64,000 nucleotides of DNA from positions 186,001 to 250,000 of the forward strand of contig NZ_JAJSLX010000001.1 in assembly GCF_021290925.1 (NCBI RefSeq). Reading direction: 5' to 3'. Each line of letters begins with the position of its first letter. Positions within the stretch are counted from its first letter, which is position 1. This document shows positions 34,011 through 43,077 of the stretch, piece by piece. Made by a program: the position numbers and the translations under genes. Under the pieces are notes generated by a model that was given only the letters and a program-made list of their open reading frames with translations, was not told the DNA's origin and did not search any database. Source of the stretch: Sessilibacter corallicola. GTDB lineage: Bacteria; Pseudomonadota; Gammaproteobacteria; Pseudomonadales; Cellvibrionaceae.

Positions 34011-35138
34011 ATGGCAAGTCCAGAGGCCACTGCGGGCATTAACAACGAAACCGATAAAATCGAGCCCGTAGAAATCACGTGTAAAACCTATTGGTCGAAA
34101 GCGCAAGAGTTTTCCATCATACGTATGAGTGAGCGAGTGGGGTTTAATGAATATGACCTCGTTGATTGGTATGAGATTCGCGCAAAGCGTATTGCTGCAA
34201 CTTATGCACGCTTTTACTTAGAAACCGAAGATGGTGGCGACCCCAGTAAACTCGGCCGCTACTATTGGATGGCGCTGGGAGCCTTTGCCAGTAAAACCGT
34301 GGGCTGTATTCTTGGTAGTGTAAGTGTGATACTCAATGACATCCATGGTCGCTTCAGCTCCGAAGAAGTTGCAGACGGACTGGGTAAAGGCAATCTATGG
34401 CTGTTTATGGATATCAGTGCTCCACATTGGTTTTATAACCATTACCCTGAGAATTTTTTTAATGGAATGGCCTGCGTTAACAGCAGAGACGCCAAAAACC
34501 TGGAACCACCGATTCAAACGGTGGTAGATAGCATGCCTTGGTCCGAGAAATCACTGCCTATCATCAACAATATGGCGATCTCCGGAAGTTTAAAAAAAGG
34601 ATTTGAGTATGTTGTAGAAATTGAAATAGCGACAGACGATCAAGTCAAGAGGGATTTACAATTGAAGCATTTGTTAGAGATTGCCAATCACGAGCAAGGC
34701 GTTATCTTACAGCCGCTTATTTATGAACATCCCGAGTTTGCGAAATGGTCTCGATGGCAAAGAGAGCTCAAATCTAGGTCGATGGAAGCTAAAGCCTACG
34801 CAGAAGAAAGATTAAGTAATCCTTGGAACGCCCTCACCCTGAGGCGTGACCTTTACCTGTATATTGGATCCTCTTTATTAACTATGACCATCCCATCTTT
34901 CGAATTGGTGTTTTCACACGCCTGCGAAATAGACGATGGCGAATTTAAATCCATCGCCCCTGACGATATGCAGGTTGAAAACTTCCGGAGCAGGATGGAT
35001 TGGATAGAAAAAGCAGCAAAACAGTTTCATCGTCTCATGGGAGAAAAGCCGGAGTATATGCACAGCGAATTACAACATATGGCAGGCTGGGTGAATGCAA
35101 GAGACAAGTGGTTACCAACCCGAGACATTAATGAATGA
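34011..35138 (+). CDS. putative type VI effector, DUF2515-like
   Basis: 375 residues, no signal peptide, no clear membrane segment, 44 bases after the PAAR gene with AAGGA ahead of the ATG. KLGRYYWMALGAFASKTVGC near residue 84 resembles, from memory, a core segment of DUF2515 proteins found next to PAAR/VgrG genes; ATYARFYLE lies just before it. The C-terminal half is helical and charged. Its stop overlaps the next gene (ATGA), as is common for toxin-immunity pairs. The biochemical activity is unknown. Position is the strongest evidence for an effector role. Confidence 0.6.
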   Translation: MASPEATAGINNETDKIEPVEITCKTYWSKAQEFSIIRMSERVGFNEYDLVDWYEIRAKRIAATYARFYLETEDGGDPSKLGRYYWMALGAFASKTVGCILGSVSVILNDIHGRFSSEEVADGLGKGNLWLFMDISAPHWFYNHYPENFFNGMACVNSRDAKNLEPPIQTVVDSMPWSEKSLPIINNMAISGSLKKGFEYVVEIEIATDDQVKRDLQLKHLLEIANHEQGVILQPLIYEHPEFAKWSRWQRELKSRSMEAKAYAEERLSNPWNALTLRRDLYLYIGSSLLTMTIPSFELVFSHACEIDDGEFKSIAPDDMQVENFRSRMDWIEKAAKQFHRLMGEKPEYMHSELQHMAGWVNARDKWLPTRDINE

Positions 35139-36034
35139 AATACGCATTGATACTGGCGGCGATAATCGTAGCTGCACTTATATTACTGTTTGTATTTTAT
35201 AGCCAACCCAAAGCACAAGGTACGCCTTCAATGCCCATTGCCCAAGCCGTTATTGAACTGAATATGTCGCCAGAGAAATTCGCCACGGTCAACCAAGTGG
35301 ACCTAAAACGCGGAGTTAATCGCCAACCGGCAGGGTTGGATTTTTACAGCGTTGAATGGCCAAGCACCCCTGGTGGACAGGTGTTTTTAGAACACGGCCC
35401 TTATAGTTTTGCCTTTCCTAATACACTTAGAGTGACCGGCACCTATGATCGAGCCAGTCCTCGTAAAGGGCTTTTTATTTTTGACATTAGCGGCGGTATG
35501 ACCTCACAGAGTGATATTTATCACGACGAAGCGCGGCTACGCTTTTTAGAGTTTTTAGCCATGCTAAAGCAAAAGGGTTGGCAACGATTTATTGGTCTCG
35601 GAGACCCTCGTTTAACCGCCCATCAAGCCCTTCAATACGCCTTGTTAAAAAAACCGGGCAGAAGCATACCCACCAATGTTTTATACAGCCTACCTATCGA
35701 TGCCGAGATAGACCTCAACACGTGGATGCAGATAGAAGACAATGATTGGCGGATGTACGCTGGTGACGCCATTATGAAAATAGGCTTTCGCCGAGATACA
35801 AGCCGACTGGACCTAGACAAACCTTCCGATTACTTCTTTACGTACGAAATTTATAATCGACAGCAGCTTATTATGAATCAGCTGTCATCTGAGGAGAGAA
35901 AACAAGCAGCGCAAATCTGGCCGGAACGAAAACTGGAATTGGAAGAAAAAAGACTGCAAAAAGAAGCCTTGCTCGAATTACAAGGCTACCACATCGATAA
36001 ATCCTACGTTGATCCAGTATTAGAGCTAGAGTAG
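35135..36034 (+). CDS. membrane-anchored periplasmic protein, putative immunity protein (copy 1)
   Basis: 299 residues. One N-terminal hydrophobic segment (YALILAAIIVAALILLFVFY) anchors it, and the rest should be periplasmic. It overlaps the putative effector by 4 bases, so translation is coupled. It has a close paralogue 148 bases downstream. Compared with copy 2 it carries a short insertion near residue 175 (KKPGRSIPTN). The family is not recognised. Periplasmic placement suggests the toxin acts in the periplasm or on membranes. Confidence 0.7.
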   Translation: MKYALILAAIIVAALILLFVFYSQPKAQGTPSMPIAQAVIELNMSPEKFATVNQVDLKRGVNRQPAGLDFYSVEWPSTPGGQVFLEHGPYSFAFPNTLRVTGTYDRASPRKGLFIFDISGGMTSQSDIYHDEARLRFLEFLAMLKQKGWQRFIGLGDPRLTAHQALQYALLKKPGRSIPTNVLYSLPIDAEIDLNTWMQIEDNDWRMYAGDAIMKIGFRRDTSRLDLDKPSDYFFTYEIYNRQQLIMNQLSSEERKQAAQIWPERKLELEEKRLQKEALLELQGYHIDKSYVDPVLELE

Positions 36035-36182
36035 TTGTCATTACCAAATTATTAAACGTTATACGTTTAATGATTACCTTCTGATTAAATCAAGGACGAA
36101 TTAATCAGAAACTCCTAACTAGCCCCAATCGATTATTTATTCATGACTAAAAGGCAACACCTATTAGAGTAAGAATTATTGA

Positions 36183-37073
36183 ATGAAGTTTCCCTTAATT
36201 CTAATAACGCTATTAATGGGTTGCGTTACTTTATTATCAGTCATTTTTACCCACCCTAAAGCGCACAGTACGTCTTCAATGCCCACTGCCCAAGCCGTTA
36301 TTGAACTGAATATGTCGCCGGAGAAATTCACCACAGTCAACCAAGTGGATCTAAAACATGGTATAGATCTTCAGCCAGTAGGTTTGGATTTTTACAGTGT
36401 TGATTGGCCCAGCACTGCCCGTGGGCAGGTGTTTTTAGAACACGGCCCTTACAGTTTTGCCTTTCCAAACACACTTGGTGTTACAGGTACCTATGACAGG
36501 TCCATTCCCAAAAAAGGTTTATACGTTTTTCACATTAACGGAGGTATGGCCACACAGAGTGATATTTATCACGACGAAGCACGGCTACGCTTTTTAGAGT
36601 TTTTAGCCATGTTAAAGCAAAAGGGCTGGCGAACTTTCATTAACCTTGAAGATCCGCGCCTACCAACCCATCAAGCCCTTCATTACGCGCTGCAAGGAGA
36701 TAACATTTTATACAGCTTACCTATCGATGCTGAGATTGACCTAAATACATGGATGCAAATAAAAGCTAACGATTGGCGAATGTACGCCGGTGACGCCATT
36801 TTGAAAATAGGCTTTCGCCGAGATACAAGCCGACTGGACCTAGACAAACCTTCCGCGTATTTGTTTTCGTATGAAATTTATAATCGGCAGCAACTTATTA
36901 TGAATCAGCTGTCATCTGAGGAGAGAAAAAACGCAGCGCAAATCTGGCCGGAACGAAAACTGGAATTGGAAGAAAAACGATTGCAAAAAGAAGCACTGCT
37001 CGAATTACAAGGCTACCACATTGATCGATCCTATATTGGCCCGGAGTTAAATCTAAAACCAAGCTTGGATTGA
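36183..37073 (+). CDS. membrane-anchored periplasmic protein, putative immunity protein (copy 2)
   Basis: 296 residues, paralogous to copy 1 along its whole length: LNMSPEKF, SDIYHDEARLRFLEFLAMLK and IGFRRDTSRLDLDKPS are shared exactly. The anchor segment differs (PLILITLLMGCVTLLSVIF); LLMGC resembles a lipobox but lies inside a longer hydrophobic stretch, so a membrane anchor is more likely. The 3' two-thirds are nearly identical to copy 1 at DNA level, which points to recent duplication or gene conversion. The 148-bp gap suggests it may also have its own promoter. Confidence 0.7.
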   Translation: MKFPLILITLLMGCVTLLSVIFTHPKAHSTSSMPTAQAVIELNMSPEKFTTVNQVDLKHGIDLQPVGLDFYSVDWPSTARGQVFLEHGPYSFAFPNTLGVTGTYDRSIPKKGLYVFHINGGMATQSDIYHDEARLRFLEFLAMLKQKGWRTFINLEDPRLPTHQALHYALQGDNILYSLPIDAEIDLNTWMQIKANDWRMYAGDAILKIGFRRDTSRLDLDKPSAYLFSYEIYNRQQLIMNQLSSEERKNAAQIWPERKLELEEKRLQKEALLELQGYHIDRSYIGPELNLKPSLD

Positions 37074-37093
37074 CGGAGAAATATTATAAACCC

Positions 37094-37113
37094 AAAGTTA
37101 ACCTGTTAACTTT
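37094..37113. terminator. inverted repeat after the immunity genes
   Basis: aaagttaac and gttaacttt are perfect complements with only two bases between. There are just three T residues after it, so termination would be weak; a protein-binding site is equally possible. Confidence 0.4.
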
Positions 37114-37593
37114 CCCTCTGCGCAAAGTTCATCTCCAACAGACACTTACGAATTTTACTTTTTAAAAAAATAATTCGACCACACTCGTAAGCGCCAAACA
37201 TTCTCAACATAAGCTCGCCCCTACTGCAATTGCACTGCCTATAATTAATGGCTTCTTTCGTAAAAAATTCTTAAACCTAACCAAGACAACAATGCAGACA
37301 ATATGCGTTAAGCAATGTGCGGATTAAGCCATAACCATAACCATCAACATTTATCAGATAACTTACTGAGCATTATTAAACTCAGAATCGATTCAACCCT
37401 AGGAAAACTTACCTGTTATTTCTACAAAAATGCATTTCTAAAAACTGAAAAAGTAATCTCAGAGTTTACAATTAAAAAATATTTTACAACACAGATCATT
37501 AACACCTCCAAAAAATTATGTAGAATTCCCATTACAAAAACTCAACAATTAAATTCAAATCCAGACAACACACCAAATAAAAGGAAGGGAATT
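37114..37593. other. 480-bp AT-rich spacer
   Basis: An open frame runs in from 37315 ahead of the repeat protein, but its 93 residues look like translated spacer and a strong ribosome site marks ATG 37594 instead. Nothing else is seen. Confidence 0.6.
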
Positions 37594-38043
37594 ATGCTCG
37601 TAAAAATTAAATTAAAATTGGTTATTATTACCAGCATTTTTATTATTTTTGCAGCCGGGCAGGCCAATGCAACCTCCTGCAGAATTATGCAAAAGCATTC
37701 AAATTTTTATGAAGAAATAGGAAAAGTCGAAAACGGCACAGTAAAAATAAAATATTCCAACTTTTACGAAGAAGTTGGACGCATTAGAAACGGTTATATT
37801 GAAGTTAAACACTCAAACTTTTATGACGACGTTGGCCGAGTGAGCAGAGGCGCAATCGAGAAAAAATACTCAAACTTTTATGAAGAATTTGGCCGTGTCT
37901 ATGGCGATAAAATTGAGCAAAAGCACTCTAACTTTTATGAAGAGCTCGGCAAAGCTGACGGCAACTGTACTGATGAAGAGGTCGGCGCAGGAGCAGTGTT
38001 ATTAAAATTGCTTCCTTTTGACAACCTTGAACTTCCTTACTAA
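37594..38043 (+). CDS. exported protein of five 19-residue repeats (beta-flower-like)
   Basis: 149 residues from ATG 37594, chosen because AAGGAAGGG lies just ahead and a signal peptide begins there (IITSIFIIFAAGQANA). The mature part is five head-to-tail copies of a 19-residue unit: KHSNFYEEIGKVENGTVKI, KYSNFYEEVGRIRNGYIEV, KHSNFYDDVGRVSRGAIEK, KYSNFYEEFGRVYGDKIEQ, KHSNFYEELGKADGNCTDE. Each unit reads as a beta hairpin, so five could close into a small five-bladed ring, as in proteins named 5-fold beta-flower. One Cys lies before the repeats and one in the last. Function unknown; it follows the type VI cassette. Confidence 0.8.
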   Translation: MLVKIKLKLVIITSIFIIFAAGQANATSCRIMQKHSNFYEEIGKVENGTVKIKYSNFYEEVGRIRNGYIEVKHSNFYDDVGRVSRGAIEKKYSNFYEEFGRVYGDKIEQKHSNFYEELGKADGNCTDEEVGAGAVLLKLLPFDNLELPY

Positions 38044-38095
38044 CGTTACTCATCTATCAACGAAAGATACAGAATTAAAGATTAGATGAAAAATT

Positions 38096-38131
38096 AAAAG
38101 CTTAGATCCAAATATAAGGACCTAAGCTTTT
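38096..38131. terminator. bidirectional terminator between the repeat protein and avtA
   Basis: aaaagcttag and ctaagctttt pair perfectly over a 16-base loop. T residues follow on both strands (ttttaattttt on the minus strand). It lies between two convergent genes. Confidence 0.8.
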
Positions 38132-38169
38132 ATAACGATGAACAAAACTTATTTTAAACTCCCAAAAAC

Positions 38170-39453
38170 TTAGGCTGAATAAGCTACTCTCAATTCCTCA
38201 GCAATAATCTTGCACGCTTTTTCAATAACCTCTTTGGGCTGGCAATAACTTAACCGTATGCATTGGTGTTTATGAGGCCAGCCATCGTCAATGGCGATAA
38301 AAAAGTGATGACCAGAAAGCACCAACACACCTTTTTCTTTTAAGCGTAAATACAATTCTTCACTGGGAATTGGCAAATCTTCACACCAAAGCCAAAGGAA
38401 AAATGCGCCTTCTGGCACATGCACTTTAATGGGTAAATCAGCGCACGTTTCTTTGACAATATTAAGTGCAGTATCGCAGGCTGAGCGATAAAATGGTTGA
38501 ATGATATTACTGCTAATTTCAGCAATTTTATCGTTTTGGAACCATTGTTTGGTGACAGCCGGGCCCATACTACCGGCAGCGAGGTTGATTGCCGTGTTGG
38601 CTTTTGCAAAAGCGTCGATCACTTCCGGTTTTGCTACAACAATTCCAGTTCTAGCACCCGGCAAACCGAGCTTTGATAAACTCAACACCAAAATGGTGTT
38701 ATCGTCGAAATTTACCGTTGCATCATTAAAAATAACGCCAGGAAACGGCAACCCGTATGCCCCATCGATAATCAATGGAATGTTTTCAGATTTTGCCAAG
38801 GCACTGAGTTTGTCGAGTTCGGCGTCTGAGATAACGTTACTGCTGGGGTTATTCGGTCTTGAAATGCACAACGCGCCAGTAACAGATGATTCATACCCAG
38901 ATTTCTCATCCAATAAACGTGCGGCCAGCGCGTTAAAATCAATGTGATATTTAAAAGCGTGCTCGTCAATAACCTCTATTTTAGGCTTGCAAGATTTAAA
39001 GAAATTATCGCTTAAACCCGCGCCAGAATACCCAATGTATTCAGGCGACAGTGGCAGTGTAATATGACGATTAGGTTCGCCATCGAATTCACCGGCAAAC
39101 ATATTAAATAAAGTAAAAAAGGCAGCTTGACTGCCATTAGTTACGGCAACGTTGTCGGAACTGATTTTCCATCCGCACTGTCGATTTAAATACGCGGCAA
39201 CAGCATCGAGGAATTCAGGATCCCCCTGCGGTGATTGATAATTGGTGCACAACTCACCCATACCATTCGGTGAAGACAACAAGCTGTCGTAAGCCTCTAG
39301 TAACTGCGATTTAATTTCCGGAATTTGAGCTGGATTACCACCGCCTAAAAACAACATATCTGGATTGGTGGTTAACGCTTTACCTAAATCGTCCATCAAC
39401 GAATAGGTTCCAGATTCAGCACAAAAACGCTTCCCAAAATTTGATAACTTCAT
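38170..39453 (-). CDS. avtA: valine-pyruvate aminotransferase
   Basis: A 427-residue class I/II PLP aminotransferase. GGGNPAQIPEI near residue 37 and the long N-terminus with SLMDDLG are typical of AvtA, which moves the amino group between valine and pyruvate. NVAVTNGSQAAFFTLFNMF is the cofactor-phosphate region, ISRPNNPSSN the conserved Asn loop, and LSLSKLGLPGARTG carries the PLP Lys. QCIRLSYCQP near the end has the carboxylate-binding Arg. Length fits the E. coli enzyme (about 417). Single gene. Confidence 0.88.
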   Translation of the reverse strand: MKLSNFGKRFCAESGTYSLMDDLGKALTTNPDMLFLGGGNPAQIPEIKSQLLEAYDSLLSSPNGMGELCTNYQSPQGDPEFLDAVAAYLNRQCGWKISSDNVAVTNGSQAAFFTLFNMFAGEFDGEPNRHITLPLSPEYIGYSGAGLSDNFFKSCKPKIEVIDEHAFKYHIDFNALAARLLDEKSGYESSVTGALCISRPNNPSSNVISDAELDKLSALAKSENIPLIIDGAYGLPFPGVIFNDATVNFDDNTILVLSLSKLGLPGARTGIVVAKPEVIDAFAKANTAINLAAGSMGPAVTKQWFQNDKIAEISSNIIQPFYRSACDTALNIVKETCADLPIKVHVPEGAFFLWLWCEDLPIPSEELYLRLKEKGVLVLSGHHFFIAIDDGWPHKHQCIRLSYCQPKEVIEKACKIIAEELRVAYSA

Positions 39454-39662
39454 TGACCTGCATATACTCTTGCGTTTACGCAGCTGGTAAGCAGCTTGCG
39501 TATGTAATTCATATTAAAAATGTTGAAAACGGAATTTTCTGAGTTTAAAAAATCCCGCTCATTGTGTTCACGGTAAAATGCGCTTACTTAATTACACAGA
39601 CTTATAAATACTCAGACTTATAATTGCACTAACTTAATAGCAGCGCTCAATAATTTTAAAAT

Positions 39663-40934
39663 TTATTTTATACTCACAATATTTTTTGATTCCGCTGACG
39701 AAAACAATGTTGCCAATGTAATATCTAATTTGGTACCAACGGTTTGATCGCACTCGCGAATTCGATCAAATAACGTGGTAGTCCAAGCCGGTTGATTACT
39801 GGAATTAACCGGTTTTGGCAAAATGCGATAATCGTCCACAGCTCTGAGTAAATCTTCTAACGTGTAAGCATTAAGGTCGCGGATAATAACAAATCCGCCG
39901 GTTTGTGTTTCAGTAATCACGCGAGATTTTGCCAACATAATACGCAAGCGAAACCACTGTTCTGGGTATATTCCCAGGGCGATTAAGTCTTTCTCTCGTG
40001 TCACTCGACCATTTGCCTGAGCTTGATGCATGGTATTTAAAGCCAGGACCGCCGCGATACTGTCAGGATAGCCTTTGCTTTTTACTTCGGCTCTTAAATG
40101 ACTGAGTGATCGAACCAATACGGCACCGCTCAACACAAGCACCCAAAGTACGTAGGTCCAAAGTAGAAATAACGGCACAATGGCAAAGGCGCCGTAAATC
40201 AATTGATAGCTGGTTTTGGCAACCAACACACCAAAAATGTCTTTTGCCAATTCAAAGCACAGAGCCGTCAGGGCTCCACCAATAAAGGCATCTTTAATGG
40301 GTACTCGACAGTTCGGCACGGCCGCATAAAACAAGGTGAAAACACCGGTACTGAGCAACCAGGGTAAATATTGCAATACAAGCGGGAAAACACCGATGGG
40401 GTCGTACTCGTCAACCATGAGTTTTTTCGACAGCAAATACGTACTCATCGCCAAACCGCCACCCATGAGTAAAGGTCCTAAACTGAGCACGGCCCAATAC
40501 AACAAAAAGTTCGCGACACCGGAGCGACCACGGGTAACGCCCCAAATGGCGTTAAAGTTTTTCTCGATGGTTTTTAGAGTCAAGTAGGCAGTGACAATCA
40601 ACATAGCGACACCAGGCAAGGTTAAGCCACGGGCTTTGTTGGTGAAATCGCTTAGGTATTCTTGCAACGCTTGCCCCGAGGAAGGCACAAGGTTTTCAAA
40701 GATAAAATCTTGAATTTGAGTTTCCATTCCCTGCAGAGAAGGAATAATAGAAAGCATCGCATAAACCACCGTTAACATCGGCACCAGTGAAAATAACGAC
40801 ACGTAGGTTAACGCTGCGGCACTGCGCTGGCAGTTTTTGGCCATAAATTGACGATAAACTTCCAGGGAAAGTTTTATAAGATATTTTGCCGCCGATTGCA
40901 GTCCCTGTTTTACATCCGCTACTTTATCGTTCAC
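39663..40934 (-). CDS. yihY: YihY/BrkB family inner-membrane protein
   Basis: 423 residues with six hydrophobic segments in the first 290 (for example AALTYVSLFSLVPMLTVVYA near residue 41). NFLLYWAVLSLGPLLMG and YQLIYGAFAIVPLFLLWTYV are family hallmarks. The cytoplasmic C-terminus (about 130 residues) resembles a winged-helix region (EDLLRAVDDYRILPKP). The family was once called ribonuclease BN by error; the true function is unsettled. GTG start at 40934. Single gene. Confidence 0.9.
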   Translation of the reverse strand: MNDKVADVKQGLQSAAKYLIKLSLEVYRQFMAKNCQRSAAALTYVSLFSLVPMLTVVYAMLSIIPSLQGMETQIQDFIFENLVPSSGQALQEYLSDFTNKARGLTLPGVAMLIVTAYLTLKTIEKNFNAIWGVTRGRSGVANFLLYWAVLSLGPLLMGGGLAMSTYLLSKKLMVDEYDPIGVFPLVLQYLPWLLSTGVFTLFYAAVPNCRVPIKDAFIGGALTALCFELAKDIFGVLVAKTSYQLIYGAFAIVPLFLLWTYVLWVLVLSGAVLVRSLSHLRAEVKSKGYPDSIAAVLALNTMHQAQANGRVTREKDLIALGIYPEQWFRLRIMLAKSRVITETQTGGFVIIRDLNAYTLEDLLRAVDDYRILPKPVNSSNQPAWTTTLFDRIRECDQTVGTKLDITLATLFSSAESKNIVSIK

Positions 40935-41457
40935 CTGATTCTATTCCTATTATTACCCATACTTAGGGCCTGTAGATTAAATGGGCTCTCGCATTCCATA
41001 AACTATGGTTTGATTTAAAACAAGCCGACTGATCGAGCTTAGGGCCTATCAACATTTATTGAAACAATTGGCGCCTCTGGATAGCACTTTTTACGATTGA
41101 GATCGATCAGTTCTAAAATTTTAGCAACCCCTACCAAAATGTTTTAAAAAATAAGGATTTCTATCCTCTACCTTAATTGTGAAAAGCAACGGTAATCGGT
41201 AAGCTTATTTTTGTACTTGAAGGATAATTTCGTGGATTATTTTTCGATCAGCATACTTATTTAACCCAGCTTTTACGCAACGCACAGACGGTTTTATCGA
41301 GTGTAAAAATTAAAAGCCAATTTATGATCACCGCAAATGGTAACCACGTTTGCTGGGGTAATCCCAAAAATTAGTACACACAGGCTCTAGCCAATTAACT
41401 GTTTTGACCACAAAATTACGCCTTTGAAAATAAACTGTTTGGGTAAGCCTGCAAATC
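40935..41457. other. 523-bp spacer with possible decayed MITE ends
   Basis: No gene is seen. cttagggcctgtagattaa (40962-40980) and cttagggcctatcaacat (41038-41055) on the left, and the inverted ttagtacacacaggctctag (41371-41390) on the right, resemble the tips of the 27.6-kb element. The interior is not recognisably similar. It should also contain the arsC promoter. Confidence 0.4.
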
Positions 41458-41799
41458 ATGAAGATCTACCATAATCCACGTTGTTCTAAATCTCGCGAAA
41501 CTCTAAAACTCATTCAAGCTGCTGGTGTAGAGCCTGAAATTGTACTCTATTTGCAGGAGCCACCAAATAAAGCAGAACTTGAGTCTGTGTTGTCAAAACT
41601 TGGCATTAGCGCGCGACAACTGCTGCGCAAAGGCGAAGATGCCTATAAAGACAATAACCTTGCTGATGAAAATTTAACAGAGTCCCAACTCGTTGAATTT
41701 ATGATCAAATATCCCAAGCTCATCGAACGCCCCATTGTGGTTAAAGGTGAGCAAGCGGTGTTAGGCCGCCCTCCTGAAAACGTAACAGCATTGCTGTGA
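41458..41799 (+). CDS. arsC: ArsC-family glutaredoxin-dependent arsenate reductase-like protein
   Basis: 113 residues. MKIYHNPRCSKSRETL holds the catalytic Cys (PRCSKSR) and LIERPIVVKGEQAVLGRPPE has the substrate-binding Arg of the family. Length is typical of the YfgD/ArsC group. No arsenic efflux genes are near, and this arsC-wrbA-DUF2069 trio is a housekeeping arrangement, so a general thiol-redox role is as likely as arsenate reduction. Confidence 0.88.
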   Translation: MKIYHNPRCSKSRETLKLIQAAGVEPEIVLYLQEPPNKAELESVLSKLGISARQLLRKGEDAYKDNNLADENLTESQLVEFMIKYPKLIERPIVVKGEQAVLGRPPENVTALL

Positions 41800-41840
41800 T
41801 TTAAGGAATGCATCGCACCTTGCTGTTAACCCATATGTGA

Positions 41841-42476
<636 letters not shown>

Positions 42477-42483
42477 ATAGTGC

Positions 42484-42891
42484 ATGAGTTCTAACCTAGA
42501 AACACTGGAACAAAAATCAAACCTTTGGTATCGCGCCACCTTGGTATTTTACATGGGTTTGATTATCACCATTATCATCACCAATGTTACTCAACAATTT
42601 TCGCTGTTAAAGCTTGTTGTACAACTGGTTCCTCTTCTTATCTTTGTGCCGGGATTAATCCATAAAATCCACCACCGTACTTACAGTTGGATGTGTTTTG
42701 TTTTGCTGGTGTATTTTATGGCTTACGTCGTTGAGATCGGCTCGCCATTGATGCAATGGACCGACATTTTGGGTGTTATCACCACCGTTGGTTTATTTAT
42801 CAGCGCAATGATGGCAGCCCGGTTTATTCAGCGTTGGCAGTATTATCTAAACAATCCTCACGAGCTGGCCGAACAAGCGCCACAGAAGTAA
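42484..42891 (+). CDS. DUF2069 inner-membrane protein
   Basis: 135 residues with four hydrophobic segments (ATLVFYMGLIITIIITNV; LVVQLVPLLIFVPGLI; YSWMCFVLLVYFMAYVVEIG; ILGVITTVGLFISAMMAARF). The order after wrbA and the length fit DUF2069, whose function is unknown. The ATG lies 7 bases after the wrbA stop. Confidence 0.88.
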   Translation: MSSNLETLEQKSNLWYRATLVFYMGLIITIIITNVTQQFSLLKLVVQLVPLLIFVPGLIHKIHHRTYSWMCFVLLVYFMAYVVEIGSPLMQWTDILGVITTVGLFISAMMAARFIQRWQYYLNNPHELAEQAPQK

Positions 42892-43077
42892 CAATTTCAT
42901 GTCCATCATGCACTAAGCTTGATGGACAGACTCATTTCATTGAGTATTGCAACACTTTTGATCTTTACGTCGTCAAACGATTGGTAACCCAATAATCTTT
43001 GCGCCGCGTAGACATTGACAATGTCGATACAGCAATCGATCGCATTTCTATAGAGCGACATTTCTAAGGAATAAACT

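Noticed and set aside
37315-37593. 93-residue upstream extension of the five-repeat protein
   Set aside because: Poor protein sequence; the strong ribosome site and signal peptide start at ATG 37594.
37594-38043. CRISPR-like array
   Set aside because: The 57-bp repeats are coding, contiguous and without spacers.
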